In this document: piece by piece, positions 23,560 through 37,600 of the stretch | Position numbering within the stretch: the first letter of the stretch is position 1 | Layout of the letters: each line of letters opens with the position of its first letter | From: Lethocerus indicus | Taxonomy: Eukaryota; Arthropoda; Insecta; Hemiptera; Belostomatidae | Direction of reading: 5' to 3' | Length of the DNA: 64,000 nt | Assembly: GCA_019843655.1 (NCBI GenBank) | Contig: JACDQD010000006.1 | Coordinates: forward strand, 806,001-870,000 | Program-made: the position numbers and the translations under genes | Notes under the pieces: model-generated | Told to the model about the DNA's origin: nothing | What the model saw: the letters and a program-made list of their open reading frames with translations, nothing else | Databases searched by the model: none

Positions 23560-23870
23560 ACAAATGTCACATTAAAATTGGAGCCAAAATAAGATATTTC
23601 GATCATATAAGAAGAAATACAAACAATTAATGAATTACTCTCCCAATTGCCTAGCGTAGCTCTAAACCTGCTCACGTCACTAAAACCGACACGGACATAC
23701 GGAATAGAACTATGGGGGGGTTCCGCCAAGAAATCCGACATCGCTCGCATCCAAACATTCCAGTCAAAAATTCCTTCGTACCATCCTTAATGCTCCCCAT
23801 GGGTATGTTTCTAACCGAACAATCTATAAAGTCCTCAACTTACCGACAGTAAAAAAAATTACTTAGCGAT
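23560..23870 (+). pseudogene. Non-LTR retrotransposon (Jockey-like) reverse-transcriptase 3' fragment
   Basis: Plus strand, in two frames. From 23671: L-K-P-T-R-T-Y-G-I-E-L-W-G-G-S-A, then I-A-R-I-Q-T-F-Q-S-K. From 23771, in the next frame: F-L-R-T-I-L-N-A-P and Y-V-S-N-R-T-I-Y-K-V-L-N-L-P-T-V-K-K-I. This order (Y-G-I-E-L-W-G, I-Q-x-x-Q-x-K-x-L-R, N-A-P, N-x-T-I-x-x-D/V-L-x-I/L-P-T-V) is typical of the end of Jockey-type LINE ORF2 after the reverse-transcriptase domain. Upstream, H-I-K and K-K-K-Y-K-Q-L may belong to the preceding segment. It has at least one frameshift and an in-frame stop at about 23864, and no preceding catalytic domain: a dead 5'-truncated copy. Confidence 0.8.
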
Positions 23871-24240
23871 TTCGTCTTTCACAAGGACAAGATGTACGTA
23901 CAACCTCCCAGTTCGAGTGGAGTGCCACACCGTGCGCCAGGGACGAAAGACCAAAACCGTCGCCTACGGTAAAAACTACGGTATTGTCAGGTTTAGTTTT
24001 ATCGGCCGTTGTCAAATTAAACATATTCGTTTATTCGTTATTGCCGTTAAGTCCGAGTATGTTGTCTCAGGTGGGCGCCAAGTCGTCGTTCCCCGTGTTA
24101 AGATCTTCCATTAATGTTAGCTGAGCACACACAGCCGAGCTGTTCGGATATCAATATGCAGAGGGCAGCGGCGGCGGCGGTGCAGATTGGTGGTCGGGGC
24201 GTGTACAGGTTAACAGGCACATATATACCCGGTGGTATAG

Positions 24241-24270
24241 GGGGCGGGGGCGGGGGCTGGGGGCGGTAGG
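24241..24270 (+). other. G-quadruplex-prone G-rich segment
   Basis: Five runs of at least four G separated by one or two bases (GGGGCGGGGGCGGGGGCTGG and onward). It lies in a locally GC-rich patch at 24120-24480 that also has a GGC triplet run. No promoter elements or coding signal were recognised. Confidence 0.6.
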
Positions 24271-26392
24271 CAGTGGTTTAAGATAGGCGGCAGTTAGTAC
24301 TAGCGCAGATAGCGATAAATCAATGCCTCCTTGGAGGCGGGGGGGGCGCAGGGAGCGCCCTATAGGCCGTATAGGGCCGAGCCGGCGGTACCGGTATTAA
24401 GATGATTGAGGTAGCATGTGGTAACACTTTATCCCCTTAATACCACCCCGCGGGGGGGGGAGGGTGGTAGCGAATTTGTAACCGGGGAGAAGGCTTAATT
24501 TCCTACCCCGTTCTGCTTGATATATGAACTTAGAACGACCCCCCCCCCACCAACCCCCACCAACCCAGCACCCCCTACATTTGTGCCCTACAGATAAAAA
24601 CTAATATTGTTGTAGTTATATTATGTACGAAAGTACAGTAACTGGTTATTCGGTTGTACCAAATTTTCACAAATAAACGAAATATACCTTCAAACGATAT
24701 TTGTTGCCAGTAGTATTAAAGTGACAAGTTTCAAGATTGGATATCAATAATGCAAATTTCAAATTATAAATAGGAAAGAAATTAACTTAAATTACGAGGA
24801 TAATCCCCCTCTATTAGAATATTACTGTTCACCCTACTTTTAGAAACTATATATATATTATTCAAAAGTAGTATCGGTTCAGCGGGAATAAGCTGGAATC
24901 AGTGTTCAAATAAGAGAAAATTAGGCTGCGTTCGTGTCGCCTTATTGGCACCTGCTATACGGTCCATTGGCAGGCAATAGAAAGGGTTGACGATAATAGT
25001 CACAACTGGGGGTTGGGGGTAGGGTCCGCTTCTGGGCTAATGAATAGCACTGTCTACCAATTCGCCGAAAGGGGCGGGGCGGGGCAGGGGCGGCGGGGTG
25101 AATTAATTACGCTCTCTGCGTGCTCACGCTGCGGCTCCAGAGCACCGATCATCGATCGGGCGGACGGCGTCATCTTAGCGTCACGGATGGAGCCGTATTT
25201 TGAAAAAAATTTTAACGTAACAGCACGGAGGTCGGAGTAAATTGTGCCGATCAATGCCAAAAACTGGCATAAATTAGAGAAAATTATCGAAAAATTCCGG
25301 TGGAATCGCGCAGTAAGACCCCACGCTAATCCGGGATTTTTCCCGTGTTCGGAGAACATTTCGTACCTATTTCCATCGTCCGAGGGCAGATCAACTCTTT
25401 ATACCCGGAGGTGGGGTGTCGTTAACGACTCATCCTCTATCGATTTATCCAATATCCCTACGGAGGTTTATAAACTGATGAAGGGGGAAACAACTATTAC
25501 AAAAATAGAGGATTGTTCCAATCGTACAGAGGACTCCCAAATTGATCTACTCTCCGGTGGGGCCCCGATGACGGAAGCGCCGGAAGCAGACAACACTCGA
25601 GGGGTGGAAAACCCTTCTCCCCGGATGATTACAAAACACAGGAAAAAATCCCTGCTAGTATTATGCGATCCCACAGCAAGTCAGTTTTTGATAGCACATT
25701 CTCTGTGTAAAATATGACTGGTACATGTTATTCGGCGTTAATCGCGAACATGCGATAGAAAAATCTGAAAATAAACGACATTATAAATTGTATTAGCTTG
25801 GGGAAGTGCGAGAAAGTGTTGACGTCGCATGCCTTCAATTCAGGGCTAATTACTGTAATTCGGGGCCATTTTTTCCCGCACTTTTCCTCAGGTAAATTGT
25901 CATGTGATTTACGGTGGCGTACAGGACGTGTTAATGGCTCTATTTAAGAACATTTTCTCGCGAGAACAACGAGAGAACTAGGAAAATTTGAATGTTTTAT
26001 CTGACCGGCCGTGAAGGGGGGGTGGGGTGCGGTCGGCAATCCGACGCCCCATTTGCGGCGGGATCCAAATTGTCGGGGGTGGGAGGGGGGTGCTTTAAAA
26101 TTTTCAAGGAGTTAAAAAATGCGGGCTAGGGCGGGTTTTTCCACCCCCCCAGAGAGGAAAATGACTTTAATTACGACATCTCTGGGAGGGGTTTTTTTCA
26201 GTTTTCCGACAGGAAAATGGTGCTCCCGTCCACAGCTCAACCCCCCCCCCCGTCGGCTTTATTTAATGGCATTTCCCGGCCGAAAGCGCGCAAAATGCGC
26301 TTCCTCTTTCAATCAAACTCCCTAAGTCCTTCCCCGCAGATTGTGCATTCTTCCGCTACAGGTTTATATTTACGTCTGTTGCATGTATATAC

Positions 26393-26430
26393 ACGAGGGC
26401 AACCCCGATAGTAATGTCCCCTATGGTCGA
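26393..26430 (+). mobile_element. Mariner-like terminus relic
   Basis: The sequence CACGAGGGCAACCCCGATAG followed by TAATGTCCCC resembles the common mariner end of the type CACGAGGGTNNTCCCGAAAG-TAATG. I found no matching inverted end or transposase nearby, so it is a fragment at best. Confidence 0.35.
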
Positions 26431-27006
26431 TTAGAAGATACTAATAGATTTTTATTACTATTCGTTCGTGGATTTTCCTATTATTCCTCAAAGTCCCAAC
26501 GTGCATACTAATTATTCGCTATCCTGTCAATAAATTTTTAAATTAAGAAAAATTATATTCTCTCGAATAAACCTGATAAAAGCGCCCCTAATTGGCAATG
26601 ACAATATTTTAAGGTTTTCGGTCGGGTCGATGAATGTGACTCGGGGTCTTTTTATCAATAATACGTTTATTCGACCCCCGTTTTGTTTTAAATAGATTTC
26701 CGAAACAAGTAATTATCCAGTTCCAAGAACCCCATTCAATAATACCCACTCAATTTTAGTCGCCCGGTGTTAATAATGCCCACGTACAAAAAAAAAAGAA
26801 AAACACCCCTTATTATTTTATCGCTACAAATACACCCGAAGAAGAAAAAATACGCCTTCCAAAGGGCCGGCCGTTATCAACAATGTTATTTTTATCTCTA
26901 ATTGGCCCTTAACTCGCTACCGGATCGCACCTATTTTCTCTACGGTCGGCGGAAATTCAAAAACATTTATCAACTATTGTTGACGATTGCACGTATTATT
27001 TTTGGC

Positions 27007-27009
<3 letters not shown>

Positions 27010-27044
<35 letters not shown>
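27010..27044. repeat. (TA)n microsatellite
   Basis: Uninterrupted TA repeat of about 35 bp followed by a T9 run. Confidence 0.95.
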
Positions 27045-27052
<8 letters not shown>

Positions 27053-30000
27053 GGACGTATATAAATAAATAACGACACACTGTATGCACGATGTACCGCC
27101 GCATTAAGTAATTACAGTGTATCGCTCTACGGAAATAGAACTTTCTGATCGATAGAGACGGATCGCGTGACTGTAAATGACAAACTGAAATGCAGCACGA
27201 GCGGACGGAAGAACATTATATATATATACATTTCAGTTGTTGTATATAAGTTCAACAAATACTGTATCATTTTATCGGATGTAATACATGTAATGTTCGT
27301 ATTAAATAAATAAATGGGACTCGCAGAGTTGAAAATCGGGTATATCATCAACAATTCTTGGGTAGGTTTAATACACTTTGCTGTAAATAATATAGACCGG
27401 TGCAAATTATGTTTTAGGACTTGAAATGTATCCCTAGAGGAGTGGCGGACGAATGTCCGGCTTGACTTTTGCGGCGATCCTTCGAGGCAGACGGTAATTA
27501 AAAATGAATCATTTTGGTTATTACCCGCCGGGAGGGATAATATAAAACTGGTTAATCTTGCGAAATGAACCGCATTCATTGCCGTTAATAACTCGGCGGC
27601 GTATGGCCGGGTAGGGGTTGTTTTCGCCGGCCATTACTGTAACTACTGTTTTTACCGGGGGACCGACGTCGTTTAAAATACGCCACCCGGTTAACATTAA
27701 TTAGCGCCGGCGCTACCGAGAGGCGCGATAATTCACTAACGTTATACCAAACCGCCAGCCGAATGACCGATGAATTTTTCAAAACGGTACACCACGTCCG
27801 CCTAATTCACTCTTGGGGGGGGAGACACCAATTTGAAAATGGAGAAGTTGGGATAGTGTTTTAATAATTTAAAACCAGACCCTTTTCAGCCGGCCGCGAA
27901 TTAAAGGGCTATGAATTTTTCATGAAAATACCGCCGTGACGACGATTCGCAATGTTTCCTCCAACAACGCCGGACAAACATTTTCCTGAATTTTTTTTTT
28001 AATTTCTCAACGCGATGTCCCAAAATATCGAAAGGGTTGGGGGAGAGACAAACGCGGCTAGAGTTTTAATTACGTGTGCAAATTAACTAATTATTGACTA
28101 ATTGTGTTCGGGTCCTTTATATAATGAACGAAGGTTTCTGGAACCAAAACTTCCAGTATGATGCGGGAAGAAACATGGGTTGGGGCAGGGTTTGACCTCC
28201 GGCTGTTCCTGTATATTTCCTGTGTTTTGAACCCACCCCAGCCTCCGATCGGAAGGGTTTTTGCCCTTTCCTTCTCAGGAGGGGGGCCCTCTGGGGTGTT
28301 GTAAGACACTAATCAGTGACAAGAGTGGTACCAAAATTGAGGAATTGCGGGGCATAAAGTAGGTATTGCTTTATGATATATTATCGCCAATTATAATTTC
28401 TCCGGAGAGCAATAAATTTAGACCGATCTGTCCGGCCTGTCGTATATTTAGAGGTCGAGAAGCAATTTACTTCCTAAATTGGTTTTCGTTTTGTTGCCCA
28501 ACTACAACAATATGGATTAATTCAATTTCGCGGCTCTTGCCTATGTGGGGCCTCTGTTGATTTTGTCGGTTTGTTGAGGACTGGGGGCCCTCTCACAAGG
28601 TTAAGTGTTATTACATAGAAAATACGTGAGGTGGGGCGACAGGGCCGCCCTTCCCATACCAAACACTTTGGCGCACTTTTCGAGCCCAACTTTACACCAA
28701 CTTTCCCCCCACCGCCACACCTTCTCTCTCTCTCATTCTCTCTCTTCTCGCTAGTTTATTCCCTTACTTTTAAACTTCTCCCGCGTGTATAGGAAAAAGT
28801 GCAGCCGGCAAAGTCCGGACAGCGCGGTCGGATGAAAGTGAGAAGGGATAAATCAACAGAGTCAAACCCGGAAAGGTGAAAAATGTGACTCTTTTGGCCG
28901 GTACGAGATCGACGGCAAAATTATCGGCAAAAATTAACACGCAGTAATGAATAATTATCAAACACTTCCCAATTGAGAAACGAAGCCGAACTGTGCAATG
29001 CCGCCACGTATTAATACAAATATTTTGGGACAATTAGAAAGAAGAATAAGCCTTTCAGAACCCACACAACAAACCGACGAAGTGGAGTATTCGTGTTTAT
29101 GTTTGCACTCCGGTTGCTAATAAAGTTTGATTAGAAACAATTTTGCCACATTATGAAGGTTTCAGTACTGAGAAATCAGTCAAAACTGGTGACACAATAA
29201 GTCGAATATTAGTTTTACAGTCATTCAAAACACGAAGCTGCCAGGATACCATATTTTAAACACGGCCAATGGAACTATTCCACAACTGATAAGAAATTTT
29301 ATGCGAAAAATGATATATTTCCTCAACTGGTCGGACCGATACAATTTAAGCGGTCAATTATTTGTAATAACTTCGTATGTCGTAAATCGGAGCCTAATGT
29401 CAACAGTACAATAAGAGAGATAGATACATATATATATAGAGAGAGAGAGAGGCCCAGAGGTCCGTTTAATGAAACCCGTTTTGAAATTAGCTACCGCCGG
29501 GCCAAATATCGCATAACGTTAAGTTAGCCCAAATGAGCCCCGTCACCGACTAAACGCTAATTAAACAGCAACGACCACCCCCCACCCCCCCCCCCGCCAC
29601 AGCCCCATGACCACGAAAAAAAAACACTGGAGCGCCAACCAAGCACGAAAAAAAAACTGAGAAAAACAACCGAAATTAATGCCTGGCCGCGGACATAGCT
29701 GAAAGCCGAATAAATCACGCGCTTTTACCCCTTTTCAGGTATACTATTATCTCTTTTATGTGTATTATATTTGTACGGTTTTTATGAATGGGCAAAAGTT
29801 GTATCGCTCCGAACAACACATAGGGCTGAGAGCATTTGGGACGGCCGAGCCAAACCAACAAGAATATGAAATTATTCGATAATTTTGCCAAAAATTTTTC
29901 CAAACCCCACCACGAAACGGTATCGAATTTTTAACGTGAATGTTTAAATGCTGTTGTAATTTTTTTCTTCAAATTATATTAAAGATAAGAAGAAAATTTC

Positions 30001-31677
30001 GCGTTTAATAACTACAATTGTTTTCTGGAATAATTTCAAAAAAGGAAAACGCGATCCCGCTCGCCTAAGTAACGAGTTTAAGACGCATAAGAGAGGTTCA
30101 CCACTCCGCGAATTTCAACGAAAGAGGCTCGATAAAGCATTTATATAAGGGAGGGTTTTTTTTCTTAATTCAATAGAGAAGACTGAGTAAGCGTGACTGG
30201 GAATCAACAGGTACAGATCCGGGGGCGGCTCCGCCTCGGCCGTTATTATTGACATAGTCAATATACAGCAGCCTGTTTGCACAGTTTAGACCTTAGACTT
30301 CAACATATTCTAGACAGTCACATCAACAATATATTTTCTTACGTAGGTAAAATGTCTGGTGTAAAGTATTGATTTTTCACTCCTGAATTATTAAGTCAAT
30401 CGCCTCTTTATATACGACGTCGGTTTCGATGCCGATGGCGGAAATCCCGGTGAAGTCGCTGAGCTTAAGTGGACGCTTTTATCAGACCAGGGAAAGGGGG
30501 GAAGGATATCATTTCTGGATATTTTCCTTTTTTGACTTACGTTCGGAAAATGCGGGATTTATAGCCGGGTGGAACAAAAGAAGTTTATTCGAGATGAATT
30601 GGTCGGGGGGGGGAGGGGTGGATCCGGGTTAAATTCACATAAATAAGTTGTTATTGGTGGGGTGGGAGAGCTGCGAAGGGAAAGAAAGTGGCAGAATATG
30701 GAGCCCTATGTAGCCGACTGGGAATAGAGAAGGCGAAAGCGCTGGGAAGAGGAAGAACCGACGAAATTTATGGTCCTTACCCTTATGGGGTGGGTCTCGC
30801 TAAGAACTGCCCCCACAACTACCCCGTGGTTTGATTCCTGAATTCAACAAAAAAAAAACAAATCCCGCATTTCAAAATTTTAATATAATATAAAACTCGG
30901 GAAAAATGCCCGATTTCCATGTTATTGCGTCGCGGCGAAGTCGGAATATAAATATGAATGAGCGCAGAGAAAGCACTGTTTCTTCGTATAGCGAGAAAAA
31001 GGTGGAAAAGAAAAACGAACTGATAATTTTACATTTTCATACATGTACACTACACCTGCTAGAAAATTACTGACAATGATTGAAAAAGCGAACAGAAAAT
31101 AAATAAATTAGCCGATTTGTTACCTACTTAGGTTGATCGGTTTATTAGAATAGAAAATAATAAAAAATGACCGATTCCTGATGTAGGTACAGTATGTTAA
31201 TTCCTACCTTAGCTCAAACTTTGAGAACGAAATGCTTGTATACACACAATATGCATACAAACAACACATTCATGACTTTATATAATATATTAACATTCAT
31301 CTGTATTAAAAAATAACGCCATTTTTATATTGTTTCTATATATTTACAATAATGAAATTCCTATTTATTTTACATGAGAATTTTTGGGTCTATCTCTTAT
31401 AATTCATATATAATTGATGCTACGAAAATTTGGATTGAACGGAATATAAAATACAAAATCAGAGAAGACGAATGGCAGTATCGCCGGTCCACTATATTCG
31501 GTTAACTAGAGGTTGGCAATGAATTAAGTTTGCAGAGGAGAAGCAGCATTATATCGTATCTCGGGAGCAGGGCGGTATTCTTGTTAGCGGAATCATCAAG
31601 TATTCCCCCGCTCGGGGGGGCGGGGGGGGGCGAAGACCCGGAGGGCCATTAATCACTCGAGAAATGAGAAACACTTT

Positions 31678-31690
31678 GGGGGGGGGGGGG
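31678..31690. repeat. Poly-G tract (13 G)
   Basis: Thirteen G in a row; another interrupted G-rich stretch lies 60 bp to the left (31615-31631). Confidence 0.95.
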
Positions 31691-34600
31691 TTCGTCGATT
31701 TCATCCCGACACAAACGGTTAATTCATAGCGGGGCGTCCAATACACCTAAATTATAATCTTTAATCTGTACATTTCGCCGTCAATATTAATCGTTTTCGT
31801 TCCGCGGCGCAAACGACCGCCGCTAGGAACTGAAAGGGCCCTCAATCAGAATGAGATATAACGGAGCGTTGTAATCTAATATTTTCAAACTGATAACGTT
31901 TAATTGCTTTTAGCAAGGCCGCTAATTATAGTTCGACTATTGGACACTGTATCATAAAATACCTGCGAAAAACGTATTTCTAATCACCTCAGAGTTTACG
32001 GGCAAAGCAGCGTATAGAATAGGATCAAAATGCGGTTTCTTTATAATTAAATCGTAATTATGAATAGAAACAGAAATGGCAATTTAATTCCCGGAATAGG
32101 ACTCGGGTTTCCGGCTACGATAAGGTCAGAATCAAGTGCAGCGTATGCATTTGTAGTGGTACGCAAGTGTTTGTTGTTATTGCGATATTGTGGTATAACT
32201 AATATTATCGATGTATACGAAACCGATTCTGGCGCCAAGATCAAGAAATATCGCTAAATTCGTGCATTGAATAGGCGGAAATTCCTGACAATATTGAACC
32301 GACCGACAAAAGTGACAAAAAGTTTGATACTGAATGAATACTACTTCAATACTATTCAATCCTGTCTTACTCCTAATCGAGGCGGCTTAAACTTTCGACT
32401 TACGACGTTTCGGAAATCTTTTACCGGTTCCATCACCAGGGTCCGACTCATAAGAGTGAATCAACTTGGGGTTGTGCACATTATTATAAACCTATAACCG
32501 ATATTCTTCCCACAAAATCACGCGACAATTCAAGTTCCGATCGGGGAAATATTCGTCAATAAAATAAATCGTTCACATTCCTATCTTATTATATACGGTG
32601 TTACACATGTAAGGTTAATTGGTTTCTCTTTAGTTGATTCTATTTTCTCTATTTCAGGTGAACGTGGCGACTGTTTCCTCAAAAAACGGGGACAGTCGGT
32701 GTCGTAAAAAATTCCCGGATATTTTATTGGAGGGTGGCCAATTTTTCGCAGGAAATATGTTGTGCAGGGCCCGCCGACTGAGTAAGGGCCGACCCCCAAA
32801 ACCCCCTCGATTCCGTACGGCCATTAATCAATCGCAAAACGGGGCCGAAATAATACGGAAACAAAATAGCCGCAGGGGTTAGTGGTGGGCGCTCGGCTTT
32901 TCCGCCCCGATAACTCATGAATAAAGGCAAAGCGCCACCCTTGTTCACTCAACTATTAAGAATTACAAATTGGAAATCGCAAATTATATTCATTCAATAT
33001 CGGAACAAGGCCGCTTATCTCGCTAATATACACCTCCAGTTCAAGAAATTTATACCGATAAATAGTCCAATAACAATTTAATACAACGTAATTTAAATTT
33101 TGGTCCATACGAGACTATATCTTGTTTCAAGGCATAGTTCGATTAATGATCCGCAGAATGAATATACAATTTTGTAATTCTCTATTTCGTTATTATACAA
33201 ATCCTTATACAGAATAATTTTTGACGGACTCGAGCAACATAAACCTTTTGTTCGATGCTCAAGTTACGTTCAATTAATGCCAAACCTTATATATATTTTT
33301 TGTCAAGATATTAAAGAAGTCGGAAAATATGTAGATGGACGCGAAACGAACCAATTAATATATTTTTTTAAAAACTAGCCGTGTTTGACCAGAAACACCG
33401 TTTCTGTATATCATGGGACCAAATTGAGAAATTGAGAAGTTCGGACATTGTTGAATCGTTCCCCGTTTTTTTTTTTCAGAATATTGTAATAATTAGAAAA
33501 ATTCACAGCACTCTGCCCTCTATAGCCTGACTAGAAGGAAATTGTAGAATAATTAAAATAGATAACGTCAAAGAAAATTCCTCAATTAGTAACTAGGCGA
33601 TATTGTAAACGATCTATCAGAGATTGAATTCAGATTTTATAATAAGGGTGCCGCCTTAACTGTACCCTACTAACGCTCTAAATTAATAACGGTCTCTTCA
33701 ATGAAAGGAAACGGACGAGCGTGGCGGGGGCGGGGGGGGGAGGTCGTTATTAGTTTAAGTTTAAGACAAGCTAAATTGTTATTACACTCGATGGGAAGAG
33801 AACATGGCGCTCGCGGCCCACGTTAAGGTAACCACATCAATCAACAGTGGCGGAGAGCTGGCATAAAGCTTTAGACGGAGAGAAAATTAAACTGCAACAA
33901 GATCAAATGCTATAAATAGAAGATTTCGCAACTAATTTTAATAAGCTACTACTGTGCGCTTACTGGACGATAACCATCCAGCATGGGAACAAACAATTGG
34001 GCGATAAATTTTCATTAAATAGTTGAGAATAGATAATCCTAATTTCTTATCGCGCTAAATAGTTTAGTCCCATTGAGGACTATTAGTATTTTCACGAAGG
34101 ATACAAAATTCGTATGTCATTAACTTGTACTAAAATTCGCTACATTTTCGCTGGAACGATACCAGTTGTCATAAAATAATTAATGTTAAGCAATTACAGT
34201 AATTCCACCGCAAGGGGGCTATAGTGTAAAAATTCATTTGACAGGGGAATCCATTATTCAATTTCATTATCTTTCTATCGTGATTTAGTTAAAAAAAAAA
34301 CAGAGGAGAGTATTTACAAAAAAAATAATAAAAGGCAAATATTAAATGGCATAAGCTGCAGTACAAGACACTTTCAATTATAATCAAACTGAAAGGAAGC
34401 GAAAGATGTTTTGTAAATTTGTTTTTGTACAAAGATCGAGTCAGCGATAGAGAAATTTCTTATGAAAGCGACTGTTTCCGTGGCGGCGGACCGAAACTTC
34501 AGGACCGATAGCACGGTTCGGTCCCTCGGTTCTATTAATTATCGAGTTTCGGTTCCGGTTGGCGAACTCGAAAAGGCGGGTTTCGCAAGAAGAAATTCAA

Positions 34601-37600
34601 CAGGAAGAACTCGTCCCGTCCGCTCGCTCCTCCAGAGTTTTCAGATAAGAGGGGAGAAAATGAACGAAAACTGCCCTTTACGATACCGACGACGTTTCGC
34701 CGTTTTATGTTTCTTCGCTTAACCGGTGGGCTCAATTAGAGCAAATTTCTTCACAATTCAAGGTAAGGCCCCCCCCCTCCCCCAAGTAAAACCGGTTTCA
34801 TTGTTCGGGGGCAAAAAAAAAACCCGTCCACCGGCTGAAACTTTAAATTGGCCGCCGGGCAAAAACCGAAGGAATTAAAGGGGGAATAACAAGGGGCGAA
34901 CGTAACGTTTAATTACAGCTGAGGTAAAACTAAGCGCGTCGAATACTGACGACAATATAAACTACCGAGGAGTTTAAGAGACATCTCATAAAACTGGAGT
35001 TCGCGTCGAGTAGAACCGCGTTTTGAACGCAGGATCGGACATCTAAACTAAAAATTCGAAACAAACAGAAACTACCGAGATACGCAGTACTTCATTTTCA
35101 AAAACTAAACTATTAGACCTGATTTAAGTCATTTCAAAACATAGTATAGATGTATAATGCACATTTCGCGATAAAACGTTTATTGAGACAATAAGTTTAA
35201 ATATTGTCCTTGTTCATATTTATCCTATATTTCTGCAGCATTTCGAGTAATATATTCGGGCGGTACATTTGTCGAGCGATTCTGGAAATTGTGCCTTTAA
35301 TAATGTTTTTTTTTTATTTCGGGCCCATATCTTTCTTAAATAGGGCTCGAATGGCCCTTGGGAAGAGACCTTAGAATTGTGCCCACCACCGCAGTAGGAT
35401 TTATACAATGGGAAGGCGAAAGTTAATATAACGGTAATATATTTCTCGCTCCCCGACTGTAGCTGTTAGAACAATGGGGACATTTAATATTCTAAAATGA
35501 CTACATTCGGCAGTACTGTTCAGAAATCTGGTCAAACTGAAATAATTGCGAAGGAAAAAAACGACTCTTATATTTAATTATAATTTCTAAAAAAAAATCT
35601 TAATTTGAATAGCATCGGCAATGAGTAATAACAATAATGAACCTAATAACTATTGTCACTAAAATAAAGGCTAGATTCAAGATACATTGCGACAGTCTTC
35701 TTGAGGAATAAAGTTGCTCAAATGACCAGCAATATTAAACTATTATGAATCTAATATGATATTTAGATTTATAAATTTTATGGGCTCGTGTAATTTTCAG
35801 GTCACATTTCAATTTATCGAGATTTTAACAAATAATTATAGCTTTTTTCGTGAGATAGGGCATAAATCTTAATCCTATAACGTTGTCAAGACAACCAATA
35901 TCGATATCAATTTTTTTTTCATTCGCATATATAGGTTTATAATTGCTGATTTTTCGTTCCCCCCCCCAATTTTTTTTGGATTTAAAATAAAAATTCGGGC
36001 CATAGAGGGTTAATTAATATTGAAATAAATGTATTAGGGTAAGATGAATAATAAGAAACAGTAAATAGTATGGGGCATTTTTTATGAATGTCACAGCTAT
36101 TATATGTTATATCTGTTGTAGAATTTAAGCATCATGTTCGCACAGTGTTACTGTTTCAAACAGAATTAATTTGACTATGAGGACGAGCTGAAATGGTCTA
36201 ACGGATGGAGAGAACAACGCAATCAGTTTTGGCTGTGGCATTAATTTATTAATAATGTTGTTAAAATTTATAATTAATAAATAGTACAGAAAGGTGGGTG
36301 TTTTGTCTGTTGCAGTTTTGAACGCATACCGCTTTAAAGCTGAGGATACAGTGCCCAATATAAAACCTGGCCAGCTAACTACTTATTGAAGTAGGCGAGA
36401 TAAATTCGCCATTTCGGCGAGAACTTTAATACTTCGTCCCGAGACTTACTTACTCCTACCTCCTCTTACACTGGCATTATTATTTAAATTGTTTAGAAAG
36501 TCGGTTAATTGCAGTTGTCATTTTATATGGGCCACGGCGGGCCGAGAGAGTTGGAGACGTCGATTTGATGACATTAAAAATGCATTTCCCAACAAACTTT
36601 ATAATCTCACCAAGTCCCGCCCCCCCCCCACCCCCACCCAGGGCTCATTGAACAGTCTTGCCCTCACCATTTCACTATTCTGGGCTTACATTTCTAAGAT
36701 ACTCACAGTGGAACTTATTCACTCGTAAATTGGGTAATCCAAATTTAACATCTAAACCCGGTATTAATTCTATTGGGACCCAATTTTGTTTTAATAATTC
36801 AAAATGAAATACTAAAAAAAATTAGTTAATTCATAAATTTGAATTATGCCAAAATATTTAGGATTTTGTGAAACAGAAAAATTCTGATATCATTCCTTGA
36901 GGCGATATAAATTTTGATTAGTAGGCCGTTTTTAAGGGCGCAATTTTGAAACTTTTCAGAAGTTTCATTTAAAAAGCTTGAAGAACAGTTGACAGAAAGC
37001 TGACATCATTCTAGAGATTGATCTGGATGAAGAGAAGCACGATTGTTCGTCGAGGGCTCGATAAACAAATTGACTGTTATCGGAAAATAAAAAAAAGTTT
37101 TTTTTTCTAAAACAAAGTTTAAATCACCCTTTTCTCTTTTTAATATCTATACGCTATTAAAAAAATTGTAGTAAATCTGGGTACAGTTTGAGTAAGGTAT
37201 TTTTTAAACGTTTTTCCAGAATTCATCATATTATGTCAATTGCTTATTATAGTTTTGCATTATGCATATCTCAAGGATTGATAACAAACTAATCTACCTA
37301 TCCATTTTCCTTCTTTTCTCAATCAAGAAATGAAAGTCGGGCGGATAAATCCACCTTGAGTGGCTTTCCACGTACTCTCCTAGAATGACGACGGCGGAAA
37401 CTTACTTACTTAAAGTCGAAACAAGTACAGATTCCCCCTCGAGTTTGCGACCAATAAAGGCACAATCGGTGATATACGGAGCTTTGAAAAGTTAAGTCCG
37501 CCCACCGCCACAACCCCAACTTGCAGTTATTGTCCCGGAATTTACGCTTAAGACGGCGGGGACTTAATCAACGGCAATTAGAGGTACCGAATTGTGGAGC

